This document shows, in pieces, positions 8,845 through 17,119 of a stretch of DNA of 64,000 nucleotides; the first letter of the stretch is position 1, and every line of letters starts with the position of its first letter. This DNA is from Amycolatopsis jejuensis (GTDB taxonomy: Bacteria > Actinomycetota > Actinomycetes > Mycobacteriales > Pseudonocardiaceae). The translations under genes were made by a program, and so were the position numbers. The stretch spans positions 1 to 64,000 of the forward strand of contig NZ_JNYZ01000012.1 in NCBI RefSeq assembly GCF_000717335.1, given 5' to 3'. The notes below the pieces were generated by a model that saw nothing but the letters and a program-made list of their open reading frames with translations, did not search any database and was not told the DNA's origin.

Positions 8845-9657
8845 TCAGAACTCCCATTCGCCGATGCGACCCATCCGGCGGACGGCGGGGATGAGCGCGG
8901 TGGCGCGCAGGGCGAGCCGGGACGCGGTGGGGAGTTTCGTGAGCGTGTCACCGGCCGCCCACTCCGATGCGTCCAAACAGGACACCAGGCTAAGGCCGTA
9001 GCGCTCGAGGTCATGCGGATCGTCGATGCCCCAACGGAGAGTGGCCCCCGAGCGGCGGACGACCGGGTTCACCATTTGCGCCTTGATGCCGAGCGAGCTG
9101 AAGAAATCGCACACGAGCCGGCCGGACGGGAACTTGCCGACGAGCCTGCGGACCAGCTCGCCGCCGGACTCCGCGGTGAGGTACATCGTGAGCCCCTCGG
9201 CCACGATCAGCGCCGGACGGTCGCCGGGTACCTGATCCAGCCACTCGAAATCGGTGACCGACGAGCCGATCGTGGTGTAGCCGTCACGTTCCGGGTACAG
9301 CCGGGTGCGCAGGTCGACGACCTCCGGGTAGTCCACGTCGAACCACGCGACGGTGGGCGGTGGATCCAAGCGGAAGACCCGCGTGTCCATGCCGCAGCCC
9401 AGGTGCAGGACGACCGCGTCGGGATGCTCGGACAGCCATTTGCCCGCGATTTCGTCCATGGCGCGGGCCCGGATCGCCACCGACACGGCGGTGTTCTCGT
9501 TGACGCCGAGCTTGCGGAAGTCGTAGTCGATGCGCCGGACGGCCTCGTCGGCAGCGGTGTCGCCGAGAATCGGATCGGCGCGGCGGGCGTCGAGTGCGCG
9601 GCCGAACAGCGTGCCGAGCATGGTCGCCTTTTCCCCGGTGAAGTGGACTTTTTCCAC
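8845..9657 (-). CDS. Class I SAM-dependent methyltransferase, TcmP/LCMT-like
   Basis: Protein of 270 residues resembling the leucine carboxyl-methyltransferase/TcmP O-methyltransferase group. The SAM-binding motif is 'VLHLGCGMDTRVFRL', followed by the acidic loop 'WFDVDYPEVV' and 'LIVAEGLTMYL', all typical of the family. Small-molecule O-methylation is likely; the substrate is unknown. It is followed downstream, same strand, by the cyclase gene across 24 bases. Confidence 0.85.
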   Translation of the reverse strand: MEKVHFTGEKATMLGTLFGRALDARRADPILGDTAADEAVRRIDYDFRKLGVNENTAVSVAIRARAMDEIAGKWLSEHPDAVVLHLGCGMDTRVFRLDPPPTVAWFDVDYPEVVDLRTRLYPERDGYTTIGSSVTDFEWLDQVPGDRPALIVAEGLTMYLTAESGGELVRRLVGKFPSGRLVCDFFSSLGIKAQMVNPVVRRSGATLRWGIDDPHDLERYGLSLVSCLDASEWAAGDTLTKLPTASRLALRATALIPAVRRMGRIGEWEF

Positions 9658-9725
9658 GGTCTGCCCCCTGCTGTCAAAACTTTCACAAACTTGTGAAGAC
9701 TGTAGCGCTGTTTGGGTCCTCTTGC

Positions 9726-10418
9726 TCAGGAAGACGCGTAGTCGTGCGCGTAGGTTTTCGCGTCTAGCAGATGTTTGAGCGTGATCTCGCGGGCGGCGGC
9801 AGCGTCGGAACGGCGGATGGCGTCGAGGATGGCGCGGTGCTCGTCGACGGCCTTGCGAATCTGCCCGGGCAACCGCAGCGCGGCCCGACGTTCCTCGCCG
9901 ACGAGCGCGAGCACGGAACGGAGCAGGTCAGCGACGTCGTCGTTACCCGCGTTCCCGGCAATGACCCGATGGAACTCGGCGTCGGTCGCAATCACCCGCA
10001 GCATGTCCCCGGCCTCGGCCGCAGCGGCCATCTCGGCGACGTTGTCCGCAAGCCGCTGCACGACCCGCGGCGCATGATGCCGCGCAAGCCGCTCGGCGAG
10101 GGTCGGCTCGACGGCCGCCCGCAGGTCGAAGAGCTTCTCCACGAGCTGCTCGTGCTCGGAAAACCAGCTGCTCAGCGGCCCGGCTTCCTGTTCGCGGACG
10201 TACGTGCCGGACCCCGCGCGAATCTGGACGTACCCGATGGAATCCAGCACCCGCAACGCCTGCCGCAACGACCCGCGGCTGATGCCGAGCTGCTCGCACA
10301 GCGTCCTTTCCGCAGGCAGCCGCGACCCCGGCGGGAGCTCACCGGAGTCGATCATCCCGCGCAGATGGTCGACGGTGGCGCTCCATACCTGATCGGTTTC
10401 GTGGGCCACGCCGTCCAT
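9726..10418 (-). CDS. GntR-family regulator, FadR/FCD subfamily
   Basis: Regulator of 230 residues. The winged helix-turn-helix is clear in 'GSRLPAERTLCEQLGISRGS' and 'LRQALRVLDSIGYVQIRAGSG'. The all-helical FCD ligand domain contains 'FDLRAAVEPTLAERLARHH' and 'DAEFHRVIAGNAGN', whose Asp/His residues usually bind a metal and an organic acid. It is divergent from a small VOC protein across about 80 bases. The effector is unknown. Confidence 0.92.
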   Translation of the reverse strand: MDGVAHETDQVWSATVDHLRGMIDSGELPPGSRLPAERTLCEQLGISRGSLRQALRVLDSIGYVQIRAGSGTYVREQEAGPLSSWFSEHEQLVEKLFDLRAAVEPTLAERLARHHAPRVVQRLADNVAEMAAAAEAGDMLRVIATDAEFHRVIAGNAGNDDVADLLRSVLALVGEERRAALRLPGQIRKAVDEHRAILDAIRRSDAAAAREITLKHLLDAKTYAHDYASS

Positions 10419-10500
10419 CCTGGCAGCCGAGGGCGCGGGGCGGGAAATTGTCGGTGGTGGGTGTCACTATCGGGAGTGGGTTTGGTCAGGGGAGGAGAAC

Positions 10501-10842
10501 GTGGTGACTGCGAAGTTCAAGGATCTGGCTTTGGATGCGATGGATCATCAGGCGATGGCGGACTGGTGGTGCGGGGTGCTGGGGTATGTCCGGCGGGAGG
10601 TGGCTGGCACGCGGGGGTCGCCGGTGCCGATCGTCGACCCCGGTGGTGAGGGGCCGCTGATCTGGATCAACCCGGTTCCGGAGCCGAAGACGGTGAAGAA
10701 CCAGATGCACCTGGACGTCTGGGGAGATCCGGAGGAACTTGCGGCAGCCGGGGCGCGGATGGTGGCGCCCCGGGGAGGAGACCGGGAATGGCACCAGATG
10801 GCAGATCCGGAGGGGAATGAGTTCTGCGTCTTTGAGCGGTGA
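10501..10842 (+). CDS. VOC-family (glyoxalase-like) protein
   Basis: Single-domain protein of 113 residues with the beta-alpha-beta-beta-beta fold of the VOC superfamily: 'LALDAMDHQAMADWWCGVLG' near the start, 'KNQMHLDVWGDPEEL' in the middle and 'WHQMADPEGNEFCVFER' at the end. Histidine and glutamate positions typical of metal binding are present. Family members include dioxygenases, resistance proteins and isomerases; the substrate cannot be told. GGGAGG lies upstream; the start may be either of two adjacent GTG codons. Confidence 0.82.
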   Translation: MVTAKFKDLALDAMDHQAMADWWCGVLGYVRREVAGTRGSPVPIVDPGGEGPLIWINPVPEPKTVKNQMHLDVWGDPEELAAAGARMVAPRGGDREWHQMADPEGNEFCVFER

Positions 10843-11325
10843 GTGCGGGTGAGTGGTGGGGCGGAGAAGGGAGGTGCGGGCTGGGCGGGGTTGAACTCGG
10901 TGTGGGCCGGTTGCTTGGAGTGTGTCGGTGTTGACTGCGCGGTGGCTGAGCCCGGTGTGAGTCGTGGGTTGGCTGCCCGGCTGAGCCGGAGCAAGTCGGT
11001 GCGACTCCGCGGGGCCGAGTCCAGCGCGAGCCGTGGGCCGGTAGTCCCGCACAACCGGCGGGAAGAGGCACGGCACGTGTGCGGCCGGGATCACGGCGCG
11101 GGCGGCGAAAGGGGCCAAACGTGGGAGCCCAAACACAGGAGTCCAAACACAGCAAGCCGTCCGGTGCGCGTCGGGTACAGTGCGTGCATGTTCTGCGTAT
11201 GCGTGGCTCTGGACTGGTGGGCGCCGTCCGAGTGACGGCCGTCGGGTAAGCCCTTCGGGTCGTCTTCGGACGACCGTGTCCTCTACCGCGCCGCGTGCGT
11301 GCTCGTTCGAAGGCGGCTCCTGTCA
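10843..11325. other. Intergenic stretch without a convincing gene
   Basis: About 480 bases between the VOC gene and the interrupted methyltransferase. A frame is open across part of it, but its composition is low-complexity and it shows no domain, so I do not call a gene. No RNA gene or clear terminator was recognised. Confidence 0.5.
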
Positions 11326-12455
11326 ATGGAGTCCTTCGTGGAACATCTTGCTGCTCATGGAAAAACGACGATTTCCTGGAATGAGAACGGCCGTTCTCGG
11401 TCGGCCGAATGGCGGTCGGCTGGTGGGGTGCGGCCGCCGGGGCGAATCGAGGTCATAGAAACCGGACTGCGGGCCGATCGGGCACTTCGGCTGGCTTCGC
11501 AGGGGGTCGGGATGTTGTGGCGGGCCGATTTCGCCGATGCGCGGCGGCTGCTTTCCGGGATGAGCACGATCTTGGACCGCCGGTCGGTCGAGGCTTCGCC
11601 GGATGGGGCGACGAGCTTCTACCGGCACCGTCAGCGGCGGAAGAACCGGGCGCGGGTGCTCGGAATGCTCCTGATCGAACTCGACGCCGGACGCGATCTC
11701 CCCGGGCGGGCGTGCGTGCGGTTTACGGCGACATCGTGGAGCCGTGCGTCGTCTCGGTTCGGGAGCTTCTCGGGGTGCTGAGCGCTCATCAGTGGCGGCA
11801 GGACGGCGTCCCCGTCCCGGCGCTGAACGCGCGGATTCATCCCCACTACGGCGTATTTCCGCCGACCCGTAACGAATACGTCGATCTCGTCGCCACTGCC
11901 CGGATGACCGGTGTGCGCACGGCGTTCGACATCGGCACCGGCACCGGAGTGCTCGCGGCGGTACTTGCCAAACGCGGAGTTCGCCGCGTCGTGGCTACCG
12001 ACATCGCACCGCAAGCCGTGGCCTGCGCGCGGGACAACATCCACCGGCTCGGCTTGAGCGGCCGCGTGACCGTGACCCAGACCGACCTGTTCCCACCCGG
12101 CCGCGCTGACCTGGTGGTCTGCAACCCGCCGTGGCTACCGGCAACGCCGAGCTCACCACTCGACGCGGCGGTTTTCGACCGGGGCGGGCGCATGCTGTCG
12201 GGGTTCATCCGCGGCGTCGCGGACCATCTGACGCCCGGCGGTGAGGCCTGGCTGGTGCTGTCGGACCTCGCGGAACTGCTCAGGCTGCGTACCCGTGCAC
12301 AACTACTGACCGAATTCGCCGCGGCCGGGCTTGCCGTGCGCGGGCGGATGGAGGTGCGTCCGAGACCTGCCCGGGATGCACGTGACCTGCTCGCGGCGGC
12401 ACGAGCGGCCGAACGGGTCTCACTGTGGCGTCTTGGCCCGGAAAACGGTGGATGA
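11326..12455 (+). pseudogene. SAM-dependent methyltransferase with an internal frameshift
   Basis: Two reading frames together encode one methyltransferase of about 376 residues. The first frame runs from ATG 11326 ('MESFVEHLAAHGK') to about 11710. The protein continues one frame over from 'VRAVYGDIVEPCVVSVREL' to the stop. The catalytic half is intact, with the SAM motif 'FDIGTGTGVLAAVLAKRG' and the 'NPPW' motif of HemK/RlmG-like N-methyltransferases. One missing base near GGGCGGGCGTGCGTGCGG explains the break. It is either a recent pseudogene or a sequence error; the rest shows no decay. Confidence 0.7.
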
Positions 12456-12523
12456 GTGTCGGACCGGACACATCGCGTCGCCGGGATCGGCGTGGGTGCC
12501 TAGGGTCAGCCTGTGAGTGCTTT

Positions 12524-13285
12524 ATGACGTGGTGGCACGCCGTGGTCATCTTCGTCGCCGGGATGTGGGCGGGGACGATCAACACGGTCGTCGGCTCCGG
12601 CACGCTCGTCACGTTTCCCGTGCTGGTCGCGCTGGGGTATTCGCCGGTGACCGCGACGACGTCCAATGCCGTCGGGCTGGCGCCGGGGACCATCAGCGGG
12701 GCGTACGGGTACCGGGCCGAGCTCGTCGGGTACTGGCCGCAGGTGGTGCGGTTCGCCGTTGCCTCGTTCTTCGGGGCCATCGGCGGCACCATCCTGCTGC
12801 TGACGTTGCCCAAGGGCGCCTTCGAGACCGTCGTACCGGTGCTCGTCGGGCTGGCGGTCGTGCTCGTGATCGTGCAGCCGCGAGTGTCCAAGTGGGTGCA
12901 GAAACGCCGCGAGGCCAACGGGCGCGAGCACCACGCCGGTCCGCTGCTTTTCGGGCTGCTGTTCGTCATCGGCATCTACGGCGGCTACTTCACCGCCGCG
13001 CAGGGCGTGATGATGATGGCCGTCATGGGCATGCTGCTGTCCGAATCCATGCAGCGGCTCAACGGCGTGAAAAACGTGCTGTCGGCCGTCGTGAACATCG
13101 TCGCGGGCACGATTTACGCGTTCGTCGCGCCGGTGAGCTGGCCGGTGATCGGGCTGCTCGCGCTCGGCTCCACGATCGGCGGCCAGCTCGGGGCCCGGAT
13201 CGGCCGCAAGCTGTCGCCCACCGTGCTGCGCGGCGTGATCGTGGTGATCGGTCTCGCCGCTGTCGTACAGCTGGTGCTGAAGTAG
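12524..13285 (+). CDS. TauE/SafE-family sulfite/anion exporter
   Basis: Integral membrane protein of 253 residues with about eight helices in two repeats. It carries the family features 'GTINTVVGSGTLVTFPVLVA' near the start and 'GGYFTAAQGVMMMAVMG' at the second repeat. Family members export sulfite, sulfonates or related anions. The frame is open upstream, but ATG 12524 starts directly before the first membrane helix. The stop is one base from the convergent aminotransferase stop. Confidence 0.88.
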   Translation: MTWWHAVVIFVAGMWAGTINTVVGSGTLVTFPVLVALGYSPVTATTSNAVGLAPGTISGAYGYRAELVGYWPQVVRFAVASFFGAIGGTILLLTLPKGAFETVVPVLVGLAVVLVIVQPRVSKWVQKRREANGREHHAGPLLFGLLFVIGIYGGYFTAAQGVMMMAVMGMLLSESMQRLNGVKNVLSAVVNIVAGTIYAFVAPVSWPVIGLLALGSTIGGQLGARIGRKLSPTVLRGVIVVIGLAAVVQLVLK

Positions 13286-13286
13286 C

Positions 13287-14345
13287 TCAGCCCGCCAGGA
13301 ACTCCCGCGCGGCGGCCAGCACCTGGTCGTTCTCCTCCGGGGTCCCGATCGTCACGCGGGCGCCCTCGCCGGGGAACGGCCGCACGATCAGCTTCCGGTC
13401 CAGCATGTGCTCGGCGAACGCCGTCGTCCGCTCGCCCAGCGGGAACCACACGAAATTCGCTTGCGTCGGCGGGATTTCGTACCCGATCTCCAGCAACGCG
13501 TCGCGCACCCGGGTGCGTTCGGAGATGATCTCGCGGCAGCGGGCGAGCAGCTCGTCCTCCGCGTCGAGCGACGCGATCGCGGCCACCTGCGCGATGCTGT
13601 TCACCGAGAACGCCACGTACACCTGGCGCAACGCGTCGGCGATCGGCTCCGGCGCCACGGCGTACCCCACCCGCAGCCCGGCGAGCCCGTACGCCTTCGA
13701 GAACGTGCGCAGCACCGCCACGTTGTCCCGCGAGCGGGTGTACTCGATGCCGTCCGGCACCTCGGGGTCGGTGACGAATTCCTTGTACGCCTCGTCGAGC
13801 ACCACCAGCACGTGCGGCGGCACGGCGGCGAGGAACCGTTCGATCTCGTCGCGGTGCAGCGCGGTACCGGTCGGGTTGTTGGGGTTGCAGACGAACACGA
13901 GCTTCGTGCGGTCGGTGATCGCCGCGAGCATCGCGTCGAGGTCCAGCCCGTGCTCCGGAGTGACGGGGACCTTCACGCCGGACGCATGGGCCACCTGGAC
14001 CACGATCGGGTAAGCCTCGAACGACCGCCAGGCGAACAGCACCTCGTCGCCAGGGTCGCACAACGCCTGGATCATCTGCTGGCACAGCGACACCGAGCCG
14101 CAGCCGATCGCGACCCGTTCCACCGGCACGTCCAGCCGCCGGGCCAGCCGCTCGCGCAGCGCCTGCGACCCGCTGTCCGGGTACCGGTTCACGCCGGTCA
14201 GCGCCGCCGTGATGGCCTCCTGCACGCTCGGCAGCGGGCCCCCGGGCACCTCATTGCTCGCCAGCTTGACGGCGCCCTCGATCGTCCGGCCAGGGACGTA
14301 CTTCGGCAACGAATCGAGGTCGGGACGGGGGGCGAGGGACGGCAT
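13287..14345 (-). CDS. pat: Aromatic amino acid / histidinol-phosphate aminotransferase (Pat/HisC2 type)
   Basis: PLP-dependent fold type I aminotransferase of 352 residues. Lys217 in 'RTFSKAYGLAGLRVGY' forms the Schiff base; Asp184 and Tyr187 of 'VVLDEAYKEF' bind the cofactor. 'FVCNPNNPTG', 'GCGSVSLCQQ' and 'APEENDQ' closely match the mycobacterial HisC2/Pat enzyme, which transaminates aromatic amino acids. The genuine HisC is usually in the his operon, absent here, so Pat is preferred. AGGAG precedes this ATG; a longer upstream frame lacks support. Confidence 0.85.
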   Translation of the reverse strand: MPSLAPRPDLDSLPKYVPGRTIEGAVKLASNEVPGGPLPSVQEAITAALTGVNRYPDSGSQALRERLARRLDVPVERVAIGCGSVSLCQQMIQALCDPGDEVLFAWRSFEAYPIVVQVAHASGVKVPVTPEHGLDLDAMLAAITDRTKLVFVCNPNNPTGTALHRDEIERFLAAVPPHVLVVLDEAYKEFVTDPEVPDGIEYTRSRDNVAVLRTFSKAYGLAGLRVGYAVAPEPIADALRQVYVAFSVNSIAQVAAIASLDAEDELLARCREIISERTRVRDALLEIGYEIPPTQANFVWFPLGERTTAFAEHMLDRKLIVRPFPGEGARVTIGTPEENDQVLAAAREFLAG

Positions 14346-14449
14346 CGTCGGTTCTCCTCGGTTTTCACGGGACGGCGAGGCCACCGTATCTCGCCCCGGC
14401 CGATCCGCAAAGGTTCCCAATGTTCACCCGGAGGTGATTGCATGAGGCG

Positions 14450-15082
14450 ATGACGTCGACGACCACCGTGGAACACCAGCGTACCGACGGCCGCACCCTC
14501 CGCCTCACCTTCGCCGAACCCGAGGGCGTCATCCGCGGCGGGCTCGTCGTGCTGCACGCGGGCCAGGGCGTCACCGACGGGGTTCTGCTGCTGGTCACGA
14601 GCCTCGCGGGGGAGGGCTGGCTCACCGTCACACCGCACATCGACCGCGACGAGCGGCTGACCCAGCGTGACCTGCTCGCCGCCACCGACGTCACGTTGGA
14701 ATGGCTGCTGGAGCGCGGCGTCGACGCGGATCTGCGTGGCGTCGTCGGGTTCGACCTCGGCGGTACGGCCGCGCTGGTGGTCGCGTCGCATCGCAAGCTC
14801 GGCGCGGCGGTGAGCGTCGGCGGGCAGGCGGTCACGGAACTGCCGAAACTGCTGGAAATCGCCGGGCACGTCACGAGCCCGTGGCTCGGCATGTACGGCG
14901 ACGCGGGGGACGAGGCCGGCGAGGCCGAGGTGGAGCAGCTGCGCGAGGCCGCTGCGGCGGCGAAGGTGGCCACCAACGTCGTCCGCTACCCGGGTGCGAA
15001 CCACCGCTTCGATGCCGATCCCGGTGCCGCGGCGGAAGCTTGGCAGCGCACCCTCGCCTGGTTCGACGCGCACCTGAGGTGA
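14450..15082 (+). CDS. Dienelactone-hydrolase-like alpha/beta hydrolase with Asp at the nucleophile position
   Basis: Protein of 210 residues with the dienelactone hydrolase layout: 'GGLVVLHAGQGVTDGVLLLV', the nucleophile elbow 'VVGFDLGGTAAL', an acidic loop 'GDAGDEAGE' and 'YPGANHRFD' with the likely catalytic His185. The elbow residue, normally Cys or Ser, is Asp102. Aspartate nucleophiles occur in haloalkane dehalogenases and epoxide hydrolases, so it may be active with different chemistry or be non-catalytic. The start is the in-frame ATG after GGAGGTGA. Divergent from pat. Confidence 0.8.
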   Translation: MTSTTTVEHQRTDGRTLRLTFAEPEGVIRGGLVVLHAGQGVTDGVLLLVTSLAGEGWLTVTPHIDRDERLTQRDLLAATDVTLEWLLERGVDADLRGVVGFDLGGTAALVVASHRKLGAAVSVGGQAVTELPKLLEIAGHVTSPWLGMYGDAGDEAGEAEVEQLREAAAAAKVATNVVRYPGANHRFDADPGAAAEAWQRTLAWFDAHLR

Positions 15083-15104
15083 CGTACGGGTTTAGCATCG
15101 GAGA

Positions 15105-17075
15105 GTGACCGCCGACATTCCCGAGGTGCTCTGGCGACCCGACGCGAACCGGGTCGCCGATTCGAAGATCGAAGCCTTTCGCGAGTGGCTGCGCGACCGG
15201 CACGACGTCGATCTCACCGATTACGACGACCTGTGGCATTACTCGGTCGAGCACGTCCCCGAATTCTGGGCCGCGGTCGCGGAATTCTTCGGCGTACGTT
15301 GGCACGAACAGCCACGGGAAGTGCTGTCCGGGGCAATGCCGACGGCAAAATGGTTCGACGGTGGCACGCTCAATTACGCCGAGCATTCGCTGAGTCCCGG
15401 CGCCGGAGCACCGAAAGCCGACGACGAGCTCGCCGTGATCTTCCATCGTGAAGACGGTTTCGCCGAGCAGCTGACGTATGGCGACCTGCGTGCACACGTC
15501 GGCGCGGCGCGTGCGGCGCTGCGGGCGCTCGGCGTCGGCAAGGGCGACCGCGTGGTCGCGCTTGCCCCGAACTGCCCGCAGACGCTCATTGCATTCCTCG
15601 CCACGGCAAGCCTCGGCGCGATCTGGTCGTCGTGCTCCCCGGACTTCGGCATTCGCGCGATTTCCGACCGTTTCACGCAAATCGAGCCGAAAGTGCTCGT
15701 CGCGGTGAACGGGTACGCCTACAACGGCCGCGCTTTCGACGTTCGCGGCACCGTGCAGCGGCTGCGCGAGCAAATCCCGTCCCTCGAAGCCACCATTCTC
15801 GTGAAATACGTCGGCGACGGAACCCTGGAGCACACCGTCGACTGGAACGCGCTGCTCGCCGAACACTCCGGCGGCGAACTCGCGTACGAGCCGGTGGATT
15901 TCGCGCATCCCTTGTGGGTGCTGTATTCCTCGGGGACCACCGGGCTGCCGAAGGGGATCGTGCAGGGGCACGGCGGGATCGTCGTCGAGCATTTCAAAGC
16001 GCTGGCCCTGCAGACCGGACTCGGCCCCGGCGACCGGTTCTTCTGGTTCACCACCACCGGCTGGATGATGTGGAACTTCGTCGTCTCCGGGCTCACCGTC
16101 GGTGCCACGATCGTGCTGTACGACGGCAGTCCCGGCCATCCGGACCTGAATGTGTTGTGGCACTTGGCCGAACAGCATCGGGTCAGCTACTTCGGCACGT
16201 CCGCGCCGTTCATCCAGAGCTGTCTCAAAGCGGGCATCACGCCGTCCGCGCGCTACGACCTCAGCGCCCTGCGCGCGCTCGGCTCGACCGGCGCGCCGCT
16301 GTCGGTGGAGGGCTTCCGCTGGATTGCCGACGAGATCGGCCGCGACGTGCAGATCTGCTCGGTTTCCGGCGGCACCGACCTGTGCGCGGCCTTCGTCGCC
16401 GCGGCCCCGGACGTTCCGGTGTGGCTCGGCGAGATCTCCTGCCGCGCGCTGGGGGCGGCGGTGGTGGCGCTCGACGAGCAGGGCGAGCCGGTGGTCGACG
16501 AGGTAGGTGAGCTGGTGATCACCGAGCCGATGCCGTCGATGCCGGTGTACTTCTGGAACGACCCGGACGGCTCACGGCTGCGCGAGGCGTACTTCGAGAT
16601 GTACCCGGGACGGTGGCGGCACGGCGACTGGATCAAGATCACCCGCCGTGGCTCGGCGGTGATCTACGGCCGCAGCGATTCCACGCTCAACCGCGGCGGC
16701 GTACGGATGGGCACCGCCGAGTTCTACCGGGTCGTGGAGGGGCTCGCCGAGGTCGCGGACTCACTGGTGGTCGACACGTCGGCCGTGGGCAACGAAGACG
16801 GGCAACTGCTCTGCTTCCTGGTCCTCGCTTCGGGTGTCTCGCTCGAGGAAATCGAGCCTGACCTGCGGAAAGAGCTCCGGAACGCGCTGTCGCCGCGACA
16901 CGTACCCGATCGGTTCATCGTCGTCGCCGAGATTCCCCGTACGTTGAACGGTAAGAAGTGTGAGGTACCGGTGAAGAGAATCCTCTCCGGAGTCGCGCCG
17001 GAGAGGGCGGTGAGCAGGGACGCGCTGGCCAATCCGGCCGCGCTCGAGCCGTTCGTGGAGCTCGCCGTGAAGTGA
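15105..17075 (+). CDS. Acetoacetyl-CoA synthetase (acetoacetate-CoA ligase)
   Basis: Adenylate-forming enzyme of 656 residues, the normal length for acetoacetate-CoA ligase. It has the N-terminal motif 'WHYSVEHVPEFWAAVAEFF', the P-loop-like AMP-binding signature 'LYSSGTTGLPKGIVQGHGG', 'TTTGWMMWNFVVSGL' and the C-terminal catalytic lysine region 'LNGKKCEVPVKRIL'. It activates acetoacetate to acetoacetyl-CoA for reuse of ketone bodies or as a biosynthetic building block. The start is GTG 22 bases after the hydrolase gene, so the two may be cotranscribed. Confidence 0.93.
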   Translation: MTADIPEVLWRPDANRVADSKIEAFREWLRDRHDVDLTDYDDLWHYSVEHVPEFWAAVAEFFGVRWHEQPREVLSGAMPTAKWFDGGTLNYAEHSLSPGAGAPKADDELAVIFHREDGFAEQLTYGDLRAHVGAARAALRALGVGKGDRVVALAPNCPQTLIAFLATASLGAIWSSCSPDFGIRAISDRFTQIEPKVLVAVNGYAYNGRAFDVRGTVQRLREQIPSLEATILVKYVGDGTLEHTVDWNALLAEHSGGELAYEPVDFAHPLWVLYSSGTTGLPKGIVQGHGGIVVEHFKALALQTGLGPGDRFFWFTTTGWMMWNFVVSGLTVGATIVLYDGSPGHPDLNVLWHLAEQHRVSYFGTSAPFIQSCLKAGITPSARYDLSALRALGSTGAPLSVEGFRWIADEIGRDVQICSVSGGTDLCAAFVAAAPDVPVWLGEISCRALGAAVVALDEQGEPVVDEVGELVITEPMPSMPVYFWNDPDGSRLREAYFEMYPGRWRHGDWIKITRRGSAVIYGRSDSTLNRGGVRMGTAEFYRVVEGLAEVADSLVVDTSAVGNEDGQLLCFLVLASGVSLEEIEPDLRKELRNALSPRHVPDRFIVVAEIPRTLNGKKCEVPVKRILSGVAPERAVSRDALANPAALEPFVELAVK

Positions 17076-17086
17076 CAGGGGGAAGC

Positions 17087-17119
17087 ATGGCAAGGCCGTA
17101 CGTGTTGCACGCGTGGTGA
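17087..17119 (+). CDS. Possible 10-codon leader ORF overlapping the lysX-like start
   Basis: An ATG with a strong purine-rich site (AGGGGGAAGC) opens a frame of only ten codons (MARPYVLHAW) whose TGA overlaps the GTG start of the next gene as GTGA. It could be a translationally coupled leader peptide. It could also be the true N-terminus of the following protein, separated by a one-base error. Nothing else supports it. Confidence 0.3.
   Translation: MARPYVLHAW

Noticed and set aside
10843..11235. 130-codon frame after the VOC gene
   Set aside because: No ribosome site, biased composition and no recognisable domain; the region is better described as intergenic.
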